Shown: positions 8,458 to 16,958 of the stretch, in pieces | How positions within the stretch are numbered: position 1 is the first letter of the stretch | How the letters are laid out: the number at the start of each line of letters is the position of its first letter | Origin: Ferdinandcohnia sp036962705 | GTDB lineage: Bacteria; Bacillota; Bacilli; Bacillales; Bacillaceae_L | Direction of reading: 5' to 3' | Assembly: GCF_036962705.1 (NCBI RefSeq) | Contig: NZ_JBALOQ010000005.1 | Location: 1-64,000, forward strand | Length of the DNA stretch: 64,000 bases | Notes under the pieces: model-generated | What the model was told of the DNA's origin: nothing | Databases searched by the model: none | What the model saw: the letters and a program-made list of their open reading frames with translations, nothing else | Made by a program: the position numbers and the translations under genes

Positions 8458-8982
8458 GTGTTAGATCTTTTTGTCTTAGGCGCTGCCGCTGGTGGATTGC
8501 CTGTTAACCTTGGAGATATCATTTTCCAATTGGTTGTATTCATCGTTTTATTAGCGTTACTTCGTAAATTTGCGTTCGGTCCAATCATGAATATCATGAA
8601 ACAACGTGAAGAACATATCGCAAATGAAATTAATACTGCAGAGCAAAATCACCAAGAAGCGAAAAAATTAGCAGAAGAACAACGTGAGCTACTTAAAAAA
8701 TCACGTACAGAAGCTTCTGAATTAATCGAAAATGCACGTAAATTAGGTGAAGAGCAGAAGGAAGGTATTATCCAAGCTGCTCGTGACGAAGCCAACCGTT
8801 TAAAGGAAGCTGCAAAGCAAGAAATCGTTCAAGAAAAGGAACAAGCTATTACAGCTTTACGTGAACAGGTTGCATCACTTTCAGTGTTAGTTGCTTCTAA
8901 GGTTATCGAAAAGGAACTTAGCCTTGCAGATCAAGAGAAGTTAATTAACGAATATATTCAAGAGGTAGGAGAAGGGCGATGA
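8458..8982 (+). CDS. atpF: ATP synthase Fo subunit b
   Basis: 174 residues: one N-terminal membrane helix (about 16-36) and a long charged coiled coil rich in Glu, Lys and Ala that forms the peripheral stalk with delta. GTG start after AAAGGAGGG. It overlaps atpH by 4 nt (ATGA), so translation is coupled. Confidence 0.95.
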   Translation: MLDLFVLGAAAGGLPVNLGDIIFQLVVFIVLLALLRKFAFGPIMNIMKQREEHIANEINTAEQNHQEAKKLAEEQRELLKKSRTEASELIENARKLGEEQKEGIIQAARDEANRLKEAAKQEIVQEKEQAITALREQVASLSVLVASKVIEKELSLADQEKLINEYIQEVGEGR

Positions 8983-9521
8983 GCAAAGGAATCGTAGCAA
9001 AGCGATATGCAGTAGCTCTTTTTCAATTAGCAAGTGAACAAAATGCACTTGATCAGTACGAAGAAGAAATTCGTACGGTTAAACAAGTGTTTTCAAATAG
9101 CAATGACTTCCAATCTGTATTAAGTAATCCAAAGCTGTCAATCGATAAGAAAAAAGCGATTGTAACACAATCCTTCCAAGGTTTTTCACAGATGACATTA
9201 AATACGTTACATTTACTTATTGACCGTCATCGTGAAAATATTATCGCTGACGTTGCGGATGAATTTATAACATTAGCAAATGACAAGCGCGGAATTGCCG
9301 ATGCAACTGTTTACTCTGTACGTCCTTTAACAGACTCAGAGGAAGTAGGAATCTCAAGCGTATTTGCAGTCAAGGTTGGAAAAGCAACATTACGTATTCA
9401 AAACATTGTAGATCCAAGTCTGATTGGTGGCGTTAAGCTCCGAATCGGAAATCGTATATATGATGGAAGTGTAAAAGGTAAGTTAGAGCGCTTAGAGCGT
9501 GAACTTATTGCTAAAAGATAG
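8979..9521 (+). CDS. atpH: ATP synthase F1 subunit delta
   Basis: 180 residues. N-terminal helical domain beginning SKGIVAKRYAVALFQLA and the conserved end VDPSLIGGVKLRIGNRIYDGS, which binds the b stalk. It links F1 to Fo. The start overlaps the atpF stop by 4 nt. Confidence 0.96.
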   Translation: MSKGIVAKRYAVALFQLASEQNALDQYEEEIRTVKQVFSNSNDFQSVLSNPKLSIDKKKAIVTQSFQGFSQMTLNTLHLLIDRHRENIIADVADEFITLANDKRGIADATVYSVRPLTDSEEVGISSVFAVKVGKATLRIQNIVDPSLIGGVKLRIGNRIYDGSVKGKLERLERELIAKR

Positions 9522-9532
9522 GGGTGAAATTC

Positions 9533-11044
9533 ATGAGCATCAAAGCTGAAGAAATTAGTGCGCTGATAAAAAAGCAAATTGAAAACTATCAGTCTGAAAT
9601 ACAAGTGAGCGAAGTTGGTACGGTTATCAGTGTCGGTGACGGTATCGCACGTGCTCATGGCCTCGACAATGTCATGGCTGGAGAACTCGTTGAATTTTCA
9701 AACGGTGTCATGGGTATGGCACAAAACCTTGAAGAAAACAACGTTGGTATTATCATCCTAGGTCCTTTCACAGATATTCGTGAAGGTGACGAAGTACGTC
9801 GTACAGGACGTATCATGGAGGTTCCAGTTGGTGAAGCATTGATCGGCCGTGTTGTTAACTCTCTAGGACAACCAGTTGATGGTCTTGGTCCAATCGAAAC
9901 TACTAAAACTCGTCCAATCGAAAGTCCAGCTCCTGGAATCATGGACCGTAAATCTGTTCATGAACCATTACAAACTGGTATCAAAGCGATTGACGCATTA
10001 ATTCCAATCGGTCGTGGTCAGCGTGAGTTGATCATCGGTGACCGTCAAACAGGTAAAACAGCTGTTGCAATCGACACAATCCTTAACCAAAAGAACGAAA
10101 ATATGATTTGTATTTACGTTGCAATTGGTCAAAAGGAATCAACAGTTCGTGGTGTTGTTGAAACATTACGTAAAAACGGTGCATTAGATTACACAATCGT
10201 TGTAACTGCTTCTGCATCTCAACCAGCTCCAATGTTATTCTTAGCTCCTTATGCGGGTGTAACAATGGGTGAAGAGTTCATGTACAATGGTAAGCACGTT
10301 TTAGTTATTTATGATGACTTAACAAAACAAGCTTCTGCATACCGTGAGCTTTCATTATTACTACGTCGTCCTCCAGGTCGTGAAGCATATCCAGGGGATG
10401 TATTCTACCTACACTCTCGCCTTCTTGAGCGTGCTGCGAAGCTTTCTGACGCAAAAGGTGGCGGATCGATTACAGCTTTACCGTTCATTGAAACACAAGC
10501 TGGTGACGTATCTGCATATATTCCAACAAACGTTATCTCGATTACTGACGGACAAATCTTCTTACAATCTGACTTATTCTTCTCAGGTGTACGTCCTGCC
10601 GTTAACGCAGGGTTATCCGTATCACGTGTTGGTGGATCTGCTCAAATCAATGCGATGAAGAAGGTATCAGGTACATTACGTCTTGACCTTGCTTCTTACC
10701 GTGAATTAGAAGCATTCGCTCAGTTCGGTTCAGATCTTGATAAAGCAACTCAAGCGAAACTTAACCGTGGTGCACGTACAGTAGAAGTATTAAAACAAGG
10801 TCTAAATAAGCCAATAGCAGTAGAAAAGCAAGTTGCGATTCTATATGCATTAACTCGTGGATTCTTAGATGATATTCCAGTAGAAGATATTCTTCGTTTC
10901 GAGGAAGAATACTTCGTATGGTTAGAACATAACCGTAAAGCTGAAATTTTTGATCACATCAGATCAACTGGAAAACTTCCAGAGGACGAAGTATTTACTT
11001 CTGCGATCAACGACTTCAAAAAGACTTTTGCGGTATCTGAGTAA
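9533..11044 (+). CDS. atpA: ATP synthase F1 subunit alpha
   Basis: 503 residues from the ATG at 9533 (MSIKAEEISALIKKQIENY), the usual family start, 6 nt after GATAGGGGTG; an in-frame GTG at 9524 lies in the ribosome binding site. Walker A is GDRQTGKTA near residue 169. The interface motif is in VGGSAQINAMK near residue 375. Non-catalytic nucleotide sites. After its stop an unusually long gap holds a structured repeat before atpG. Confidence 0.98.
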   Translation: MSIKAEEISALIKKQIENYQSEIQVSEVGTVISVGDGIARAHGLDNVMAGELVEFSNGVMGMAQNLEENNVGIIILGPFTDIREGDEVRRTGRIMEVPVGEALIGRVVNSLGQPVDGLGPIETTKTRPIESPAPGIMDRKSVHEPLQTGIKAIDALIPIGRGQRELIIGDRQTGKTAVAIDTILNQKNENMICIYVAIGQKESTVRGVVETLRKNGALDYTIVVTASASQPAPMLFLAPYAGVTMGEEFMYNGKHVLVIYDDLTKQASAYRELSLLLRRPPGREAYPGDVFYLHSRLLERAAKLSDAKGGGSITALPFIETQAGDVSAYIPTNVISITDGQIFLQSDLFFSGVRPAVNAGLSVSRVGGSAQINAMKKVSGTLRLDLASYRELEAFAQFGSDLDKATQAKLNRGARTVEVLKQGLNKPIAVEKQVAILYALTRGFLDDIPVEDILRFEEEYFVWLEHNRKAEIFDHIRSTGKLPEDEVFTSAINDFKKTFAVSE

Positions 11045-11046
11045 TT

Positions 11047-11180
11047 AACTTTGTTCAGCCCCTGGCTGAATAAAGTTAAAGCCTCCGGCGGAGACATGCG
11101 ATTTTCAAAGGAAAGTTTTCGAGCATGCTCGAAAAAATCTGGGCGCAAATACGCCAAGGCGCATTTGATTGAGTAGCGGC
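11047..11180. repeat. Dispersed structured element, copy R1, inside the atp operon
   Basis: First hairpin AACTTTGTTCAGCC / GGCTGAATAAAGTT (11047-11077), then GCCTCCGGCGGA, a conserved TTTTCAAAGGAAAGTTTTCG stretch, and a 3' hairpin CAAATACGCC / GGCGCATTTG (11146-11167). Compared with R2 and R3 the middle part, from AAGATCAAAG to GTGTGGGCC, is missing. It fills most of the atpA-atpG gap and is therefore transcribed with the operon. A further hairpin-like stretch follows to about 11220. Confidence 0.7.
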
Positions 11181-11271
11181 GTGCTTTCATGGCGCGTCGC
11201 TTGTCTGAATAGCTAGGAAGACTCGGTTCCAAAGCGTTTACGAAAAATCGAGGAAAAGGTGGTGAGAACCT

Positions 11272-12129
11272 TTGGCATCCTTACGTGATATAAAAACGAG
11301 AATCACTTCAACAAAGAAAACAAGTCAAATTACAAAAGCGATGCAGATGGTATCGGCATCTAAATTTAGCCGTGCTGAAGCAAATGCAAAATCGTTTGTT
11401 CCATATATGGAAAAAATTCAAGAGGTCGTTGCAAATATCGCAGTGGGCAGCTCTGATGCAAGTCATCCAATGCTACTACACAGACCAATTAAAAAGACTG
11501 CTTATATCGTGATTACATCTGACCGTGGATTAGCTGGTGCATATAACAGTAACGTGATTCGTGGTGCATACCAGGCGATGCAAAAACGTCATAAAAGCAC
11601 AGATGAATTTACTGTAATCGCAATCGGTCGTGTTGGCCGTGACTTCTTTGTAAAAAGAGGAATTTCTGTTAGCCTAGAAATCGCTGGTTTATCTGATCAG
11701 CCTTCTTTCGCTGAGATTAAGGATATTGCAAATGCGACTGTGAATATGTTCACGGATGGTACGTATGATGAGCTTTACATGTGGTATAACCACTTTGTAA
11801 GTGCGATTCAACACGACATAACAGAGAAGAAGCTTTTACCATTAACGGATTTAGCTGCAAACAAAAAACAAACTTCTTATGAATTTGAACCTTCACAAGA
11901 AGATATCTTAGAGGTATTGCTACCTCAGTATGCTGAAAGTCTCATCTACGGAGCACTTTTAGACGGAAAGGCAAGTGAACATTCTGCTCGTATGACTGCG
12001 ATGAAGAATGCGACAGACAATGCGAAAGAACTCATTGACTCACTTACACTTTCTTATAACCGTGCCCGTCAAGCGGCAATTACGCAAGAAATTACGGAAA
12101 TTGTCGGTGGAGCAGCAGCGTTAGAGTAG
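11272..12129 (+). CDS. atpG: ATP synthase F1 subunit gamma
   Basis: 285-residue central rotor shaft. Begins MASLRDIKTRITSTKKTSQI, with coiled-coil helices at both ends; the C-terminal ARQAAITQEITEIVGGAAAL is typical. TTG start after AAAGGTGGTGAG. Confidence 0.97.
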   Translation: MASLRDIKTRITSTKKTSQITKAMQMVSASKFSRAEANAKSFVPYMEKIQEVVANIAVGSSDASHPMLLHRPIKKTAYIVITSDRGLAGAYNSNVIRGAYQAMQKRHKSTDEFTVIAIGRVGRDFFVKRGISVSLEIAGLSDQPSFAEIKDIANATVNMFTDGTYDELYMWYNHFVSAIQHDITEKKLLPLTDLAANKKQTSYEFEPSQEDILEVLLPQYAESLIYGALLDGKASEHSARMTAMKNATDNAKELIDSLTLSYNRARQAAITQEITEIVGGAAALE

Positions 12130-12160
12130 AAATTTTACAACCTTAATTTTATAAATAAGG

Positions 12161-12190
12161 CATTCAAAATGTCCGAAAAAACTTTGAATG
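12161..12190 (+). other. Intercistronic hairpin between atpG and atpD
   Basis: CATTCAAA pairs with TTTGAATG over a 14-nt loop. It lies about 30 nt upstream of the atpD start. Confidence 0.4.
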
Positions 12191-12220
12191 ACCGCCAAAA
12201 GTAAGTTAGGAGGGAAAACG

Positions 12221-13642
12221 ATGACAAAAGGACGCGTTACCCAAGTTATGGGTCCTGTTGTAGACGTACAGTTTGACAGCGGGCATCTTCCTGAGATTTA
12301 TAACGCCCTTACTATTAAACATAGTGCGCATAACGAAAATGAAGTTGATATCAACTTAACATTAGAAGTTGCGCTTCACCTCGGTGATGACACTGTACGT
12401 ACAGTTGCGATGTCATCTACTGACGGTGTAGTTCGTGGATTAGAGGTAACTGACACTGGTAAGCCAATTTCCGTACCAGTTGGTGATGTAACACTTGGAC
12501 GTGTATTTAACGTATTAGGTGAAAACATTGACCTAGACGAGCCAGTTCCTGCTGATGCACGTCGTGATGCAATTCACAGAGAAGCACCAACATTCGAACA
12601 ACTTTCAACTGAGGTTGAAATTCTTGAAACAGGTATTAAGGTAGTAGACCTTCTTGCTCCATACATTAAAGGTGGAAAAATCGGTCTATTCGGTGGTGCG
12701 GGAGTTGGTAAAACGGTTCTTATCCAAGAGCTTATCAACAACATCGCACAAGAACACGGTGGTATTTCCGTATTCGCTGGTGTAGGTGAGCGTACTCGTG
12801 AAGGAAACGACTTATACTACGAAATGAAAGACTCTGGAGTTATCGCAAAAACTGCAATGGTATTCGGACAAATGAACGAACCACCAGGTGCGCGTATGCG
12901 TGTAGCATTAACTGGTCTTACAATGGCGGAATACTTCCGTGATGATCAAGGTCAAGACGTGTTATTCTTTATCGATAACATTTTCCGATTCACCCAAGCA
13001 GGTTCTGAAGTATCAGCCCTACTTGGACGTATGCCATCTGCCGTTGGTTACCAACCAACACTAGCAACTGAGATGGGTAAATTACAAGAACGTATTACAT
13101 CTACAAACGTTGGATCTGTAACGTCAATCCAAGCGATTTACGTTCCTGCCGATGACTATACTGACCCGGCTCCAGCTACAACGTTTGCTCACTTAGACGC
13201 AACAACTAACCTTGAGCGTAAGCTTTCTGAGATGGGTATTTACCCTGCAGTGGATCCATTGGCATCTACATCTCGTGCTTTATCTCCTGAAATTGTTGGA
13301 GAAGAGCATTACGAAGTTGCACGTCAAGTACAGCAAACATTACAACGTTACCGTGAACTACAAGATATCATCGCAATCCTAGGTATGGATGAGTTAGGTG
13401 ATGAGGATAAGCTAGTCGTACTCCGTGCGCGTCGTATCCAATTCTTCTTATCTCAAAACTTCCACGTTGCGGAGCAGTTCACAAATCAACCAGGTTCTTA
13501 TGTTCCAGTTAAAGAAACTGTTCGTGGATTCAAGGAAATCCTAGAGGGTAAATACGACTATCTTCCTGAAGATGCGTTCCGTCTAGTTGGTCGAATTGAA
13601 GAAGCAGTAGAAGCTGGAAAGCGCATGGGTGTTGAAGCATAA
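12221..13642 (+). CDS. atpD: ATP synthase F1 subunit beta
   Basis: 473 residues from ATG 12221 (MTKGRVTQVMGPVVDVQF), just after TTAGGAGGG; the frame is open upstream to 12188 but without a ribosome binding site. Walker A GGAGVGKT near residue 155, catalytic Glu in GVGERTREGNDLY, and the DELSEED-type loop reads DELGDEDKL near residue 388. Catalytic subunit that makes ATP. Confidence 0.98.
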   Translation: MTKGRVTQVMGPVVDVQFDSGHLPEIYNALTIKHSAHNENEVDINLTLEVALHLGDDTVRTVAMSSTDGVVRGLEVTDTGKPISVPVGDVTLGRVFNVLGENIDLDEPVPADARRDAIHREAPTFEQLSTEVEILETGIKVVDLLAPYIKGGKIGLFGGAGVGKTVLIQELINNIAQEHGGISVFAGVGERTREGNDLYYEMKDSGVIAKTAMVFGQMNEPPGARMRVALTGLTMAEYFRDDQGQDVLFFIDNIFRFTQAGSEVSALLGRMPSAVGYQPTLATEMGKLQERITSTNVGSVTSIQAIYVPADDYTDPAPATTFAHLDATTNLERKLSEMGIYPAVDPLASTSRALSPEIVGEEHYEVARQVQQTLQRYRELQDIIAILGMDELGDEDKLVVLRARRIQFFLSQNFHVAEQFTNQPGSYVPVKETVRGFKEILEGKYDYLPEDAFRLVGRIEEAVEAGKRMGVEA

Positions 13643-13667
13643 TTAACGGGACCTAGGAGGGTGTAAA

Positions 13668-14072
13668 ATGAAGACAGTAAAAGTCAATGTCGTGACTCCT
13701 GATGGCCCAGTTTATGAAGCTGATGTGGATATGGTAAGTGCCAAGGCTCAAAGCGGTGAGCTTGGTATTTTACCTGGACATATTCCTATGGTTGCTCCTC
13801 TTCAAGTAGGGGCAGTTAGACTTAAGAGGGGAAGCAGCACTGATCTTGTGGCTGTAAGTGGAGGCTTTCTCGAAGTTCGTCCTGACCAAGTAACCATCCT
13901 TGCTCAAGCTGCCGAAACAGCTGAAAAGATTGACGTTCACCGTGCCGAAGAAGCAAAGCACCGTGCTGAACAACGCTTGCAGGCGAAACAAGATCACGTC
14001 GATTTTAAACGAGCAGAGCTCGCTTTAAAACGTGCCATCAATCGATTAAACGTAACAAAAAACAAATACTAA
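13668..14072 (+). CDS. atpC: ATP synthase F1 subunit epsilon
   Basis: 134 residues: N-terminal beta sandwich (VVTPDGPVYEADVDMVSA, GELGILPGHIPMVAPL) and a C-terminal helical pair from about 88 that can inhibit ATP hydrolysis. Ribosome binding site TAGGAGGGTG. Last gene of the operon, followed by a strong terminator. Confidence 0.97.
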   Translation: MKTVKVNVVTPDGPVYEADVDMVSAKAQSGELGILPGHIPMVAPLQVGAVRLKRGSSTDLVAVSGGFLEVRPDQVTILAQAAETAEKIDVHRAEEAKHRAEQRLQAKQDHVDFKRAELALKRAINRLNVTKNKY

Positions 14073-14086
14073 TTTGTTTTAATAGG

Positions 14087-14121
14087 AACCCCCAGTGGCC
14101 TTTGGCTTCTGGGGGTTTTTG
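14087..14121 (+). terminator. Terminator of the atp operon
   Basis: AACCCCCAG / CTGGGGGTT stem followed by TTTTT, directly after atpC. Confidence 0.93.
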
Positions 14122-14162
14122 TAATTGCGGGGCGTACAAGTGCCGGCCGGGTAGATTCTGGC

Positions 14163-14257
14163 TAACGATGATAGAAGCAAATTAACGTTGATAGAAATAG
14201 ATTAACGCCGATAGAATTAAAATAACGCCGATAGACTCAAATTATCGTTTATAGAAC
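14163..14257. repeat. 20-nt phased degenerate array B (5 units)
   Basis: The word TAACG (last unit TATCG) recurs at 14163, 14183, 14203, 14223 and 14243, an exact 20-nt step. Consensus is about TAACGCCGATAGAANNNAAA. No reading frame of interest. It lies between the atp terminator and the ECF sigma promoter. Confidence 0.75.
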
Positions 14258-14377
14258 ATAACTTCATAATTTAATTATGGATTTATTAGAACTCAAGCTA
14301 GCTATCTCAATAATTCAATCCCTTATATAATGGTAATAACAGAACTTGGCCATTAAATCGGGGATTTTTATTTTTGG

Positions 14378-14407
14378 TGAAACCTTTTGCCTTTTTCCTG
14401 TATCTAA
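14378..14407 (+). promoter_or_regulatory. ECF-type promoter upstream of the sigma factor
   Basis: TGAAAC (14378-14383), about 16 nt, then GTATCTAA (14400-14407). This resembles the TGAAAC/CGTCTA pattern of Bacillus ECF promoters and suggests autoregulation. It lies about 33 nt before the proposed TTG start. A sigma-A-like TATAAT at 14326-14331 lacks a good -35. Confidence 0.45.
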
Positions 14408-14439
14408 GAATTAGGTCGACCCGGAAAGGAGAGCATATT

Positions 14440-14979
14440 TTGAATATCTCAAAAGAGGTGAAGATGGCAAAGCGTGGGAGCAAATCATCCTTTGAAAACT
14501 TGATTGTGGCCCATAAGCTTTTGATGTACCGCGTTGCGAAAACAATTTTAAAGAACGACGAGGATTGTGCGGATGCGATTCAGGAGGCAATCATTAAGGC
14601 ATACGAAAAGATTGATACGTTGAGAGAGCCTGCATATTTTAAAAGTTGGCTTTGCCGAATTGTTTTAAATGAATGCTATCAGCTACTTAGGCAGAAAAAG
14701 AATGTCATAAATTTGGATGAATGGTTAGAACCACAAATCCAGGACAACGGATATGAAGAGGTTGAGGTTGAACAGATGCTTAGTAAACTACCTGAAGAGC
14801 AATCTCAATTGTTGAAGCTTTTTCATATAGAGGGCATTTCAATCTTAGAATTAGCCCAAATTTATGAGGTTCCGGAAAATACGGTTAAAACGAGATTACG
14901 TCGCGCTCGTGAAAAAATGCGTGAGCTATGGGATGAAAAGGAGGAGGGATCATCATGGAAAAGTGGGAAGAGCAAATAA
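14440..14979 (+). CDS. ECF-family RNA polymerase sigma factor
   Basis: 179 residues from TTG 14440 (then NISKEVKMAKRG), 7 nt after AAAGGAGAG; ATG 14464 is the alternative. Region 2 is DCADAIQEAIIKAYEKIDTL with FKSWLCRIVLNECYQLLR; region 4 is LLKLFHIEGISILELAQIYEVPENTVKTRLRRAREKMR with a helix-turn-helix. Such factors direct transcription of stress or envelope genes when freed from a membrane anti-sigma. The next gene overlaps it by 25 nt and encodes the probable anti-sigma. Confidence 0.9.
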   Translation: MNISKEVKMAKRGSKSSFENLIVAHKLLMYRVAKTILKNDEDCADAIQEAIIKAYEKIDTLREPAYFKSWLCRIVLNECYQLLRQKKNVINLDEWLEPQIQDNGYEEVEVEQMLSKLPEEQSQLLKLFHIEGISILELAQIYEVPENTVKTRLRRAREKMRELWDEKEEGSSWKSGKSK

Positions 14980-16259
14980 AGCTGAGGGCAAATCCGCAGG
15001 TTCCTACAAGTGTTGAAGAGCGAATGAACAAAACTCTCCGTTCCCTTCCAAAAAAGAAGAAATATCCTCGCTTCTATTATCCAGCCGTGGCAGTGATAGT
15101 AATAGGTCTTCTTTTATTTGGAGTATCCTTTATATCTCCAACCTTTGCCGACACAATGAGGTCTGTTCCGGTGATTGGGTCTATATTTAAAATAGTAGGC
15201 GATATAGGTACTCAAAAGGGAGAAGAAGCGGGGTTGACTACCTTGTTAGGACAGCAGGTTGAAATAAATGGGCAAGTGATTACCTTTACGGAGAGTTTGT
15301 ATGACGGTTCACAAATTCACATTGGGTATATCATTGAATCTCATACACAAGGGAAGAACGCTCTTCAAAAAGATTTATTATCGGATTTAAGATTTACGAT
15401 TGATGGGAAGGGTGTTAGTTATGGTATGGGGGCTCGCGGTGAGGTATTAGAAAATGGTGATTACGCTGGAGTTATAAGCATTAAAGCCCATGAGGAGCTT
15501 CCTGAGAATTTTACGCTAGGAATCCAGTCCTATAAAGAGAAATCATTGGATGTGGAATTGCCAATCAAGAAACAAGGAGATAATCGAGCGTTTTTAGTCA
15601 ATGAACAGGTGGAATCGAAGGATTTAACGATTCAAGTTGATAAGGTTACATTTTTCCCAACGAGCACAGAAATTGCAATGCGTCAGATTATGGATGAGAA
15701 AACCTACAATAATAAAAAGTATGAATGGATGGATTATCTGGTTGTTGACGATCAGGGACGAGTGCTTCAGCCCTTAAGTGGAGGTGGCAGTGGAGGTCTA
15801 TCAAAGGGGAAATTTATTCAGACTTTGAATCATTATTTTGAACCACTTGAGAATGTTCCAAAGTCTTTAACACTAAAACCGTATTTAATAAATACTAGTG
15901 AGAAAAAGGCAGAAGAAGTTAGAGCGAAGTGGGAAGGCGAAAAGCTGACACTTCCTCAAGGTGAAATCGGAGAAACCTCGATTATGGATATAAAGAGTGA
16001 AAATGGTATAGTGACGCTTACGGTAGAGACCACAGGAGATAATGCGTACTTTCAAGCAAATAGTATTTGGTTTGAGGACCAAAACGGCACAGCGTATTAT
16101 TCAGAGAATGCTCCAAAAAGAGTGGAAGGCACAACAAATCAGTATATCATTCAGATCGAAGCCAGTGTAACTACAGAAGACATTAAGGTAGTTACATACA
16201 AACAAAAGCCACCGAACTATTTAAAGGAGCTAGAAGTGACGATTGAATTAGGTGAGTAA
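14955..16259 (+). CDS. DUF4179-type membrane protein, probable anti-sigma factor
   Basis: 434 residues. A short cytoplasmic N-terminus of about 45 residues is followed by one membrane helix (YYPAVAVIVIGLLLFGVSF) and a large extracytoplasmic domain beginning SPTFADTMRSVPVIGSIF, the hallmark of DUF4179 proteins. The ATG lies inside the sigma gene after AAGGAGGGA, so translation is coupled. This arrangement is typical of an anti-sigma that holds its sigma factor at the membrane; binding itself is inferred. The signal sensed is unknown. Confidence 0.8.
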   Translation: MEKWEEQIKLRANPQVPTSVEERMNKTLRSLPKKKKYPRFYYPAVAVIVIGLLLFGVSFISPTFADTMRSVPVIGSIFKIVGDIGTQKGEEAGLTTLLGQQVEINGQVITFTESLYDGSQIHIGYIIESHTQGKNALQKDLLSDLRFTIDGKGVSYGMGARGEVLENGDYAGVISIKAHEELPENFTLGIQSYKEKSLDVELPIKKQGDNRAFLVNEQVESKDLTIQVDKVTFFPTSTEIAMRQIMDEKTYNNKKYEWMDYLVVDDQGRVLQPLSGGGSGGLSKGKFIQTLNHYFEPLENVPKSLTLKPYLINTSEKKAEEVRAKWEGEKLTLPQGEIGETSIMDIKSENGIVTLTVETTGDNAYFQANSIWFEDQNGTAYYSENAPKRVEGTTNQYIIQIEASVTTEDIKVVTYKQKPPNYLKELEVTIELGE

Positions 16260-16266
16260 ATGTTAT

Positions 16267-16292
16267 GGGCTACTTTTAAGTAGTCCTTTTTT
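16267..16292 (+). terminator. Terminator of the sigma/DUF4179 operon
   Basis: GGGCTACT / AGTAGTCC stem with a 4-nt loop and a T run. Confidence 0.85.
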
Positions 16293-16357
16293 AGTATTTG
16301 GACAATTATGGCTGATAATTTTCGTTATCGGACAATATTCTATAAGTATAGGTGAAA

Positions 16358-16620
16358 TTATCGACGATGGAGTTTTGGGGGGATGGATGTATTGAGGTTG
16401 GTAGGATTCTACAGAAGTAATCGTACCATCGAGGGGTGGGATTTATATGAGTGAGGGTATGAAAAAGGTCTAATCGTGCCCTCAGAGATGAGAATTCCTT
16501 CGGTTGATAGTAGGAATATCGAGTAATCTTACCATTAAGAGGGAGAAATTGTTTGATTGATGGTACGAATATTTTTATGAGTGTAACTTCGTTACGACTA
16601 TTTTTTTGAGTAATCAAGGT
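16358..16620. repeat. Degenerate direct repeats of about 53 nt
   Basis: Units begin TAATCGTACC at 16418, TAATCGTGCC at 16471 and TAATCTTACC at 16524 (steps of 53), and each ends near GTA-GAATA. Looser relatives start at 16358 and 16584. TACCAT and ATGGTA inside a unit can pair. The stretch shows no supportable gene. Confidence 0.45.
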
Positions 16621-16677
16621 TTAAGAAGGAAGTACGCCCAAAACACATGCGGCATTTTGGGCTAGGTGAGGGGGCCA

Positions 16678-16877
16678 AGTGTCGACCAACTGGGGTCTTA
16701 TGTTCTATCAAGCCCGGAATTACCATTTTGATGAAACCAAGGTTTCATCATTCAGCTAAGGCTGGAACAATCAAATACAGTAAAAATGGCTTGGAATTGC
16801 TAGACTTTCCAGCTCTTTTTACTGTATTTGTCTGAAATGGTAATTTCGTAGAATATGTGTCAGGTTTGGTCGACACT
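16678..16877. repeat. 200-bp fold-back element with terminal inverted repeats
   Basis: Ends AGTGTCGACCAA (16678-16689) and TTGGTCGACACT (16866-16877) are perfect 12-bp inverted repeats. Inside are a second stem (GAATTACCATTT 16717-16728 with AAATGGTAATT 16835-16845), a perfect 9-bp hairpin (16730-16749) and a hairpin with a 15-bp stem CAAATACAGTAAAAA (16772-16830). The nested form suits a non-autonomous mobile element or a structured RNA. No clear target duplication. A GCCCAAAA / TTTTGGGC hairpin lies just before it. Confidence 0.7.
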
Positions 16878-16899
16878 AGGCGGGGAAAAGTGCTATAAT
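16870..16899 (+). promoter_or_regulatory. nuo operon promoter, -35 inside the fold-back end
   Basis: TCGACA (16870-16875) as -35, 18-nt spacer, TATAAT (16894-16899) with an extended TGC just before it. About 60 nt upstream of nuoA. The -35 is part of the right terminal repeat. Confidence 0.65.
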
Positions 16900-16958
16900 G
16901 TATTCGGTTACATTTTTAATATTTTGATAAAATGATGGGAGATATCGGAGGGGGCTAC

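Noticed and set aside
16306..16835. Frames in the gap before nuoA
   Set aside because: They run through repeats and hairpins with no ribosome binding site.
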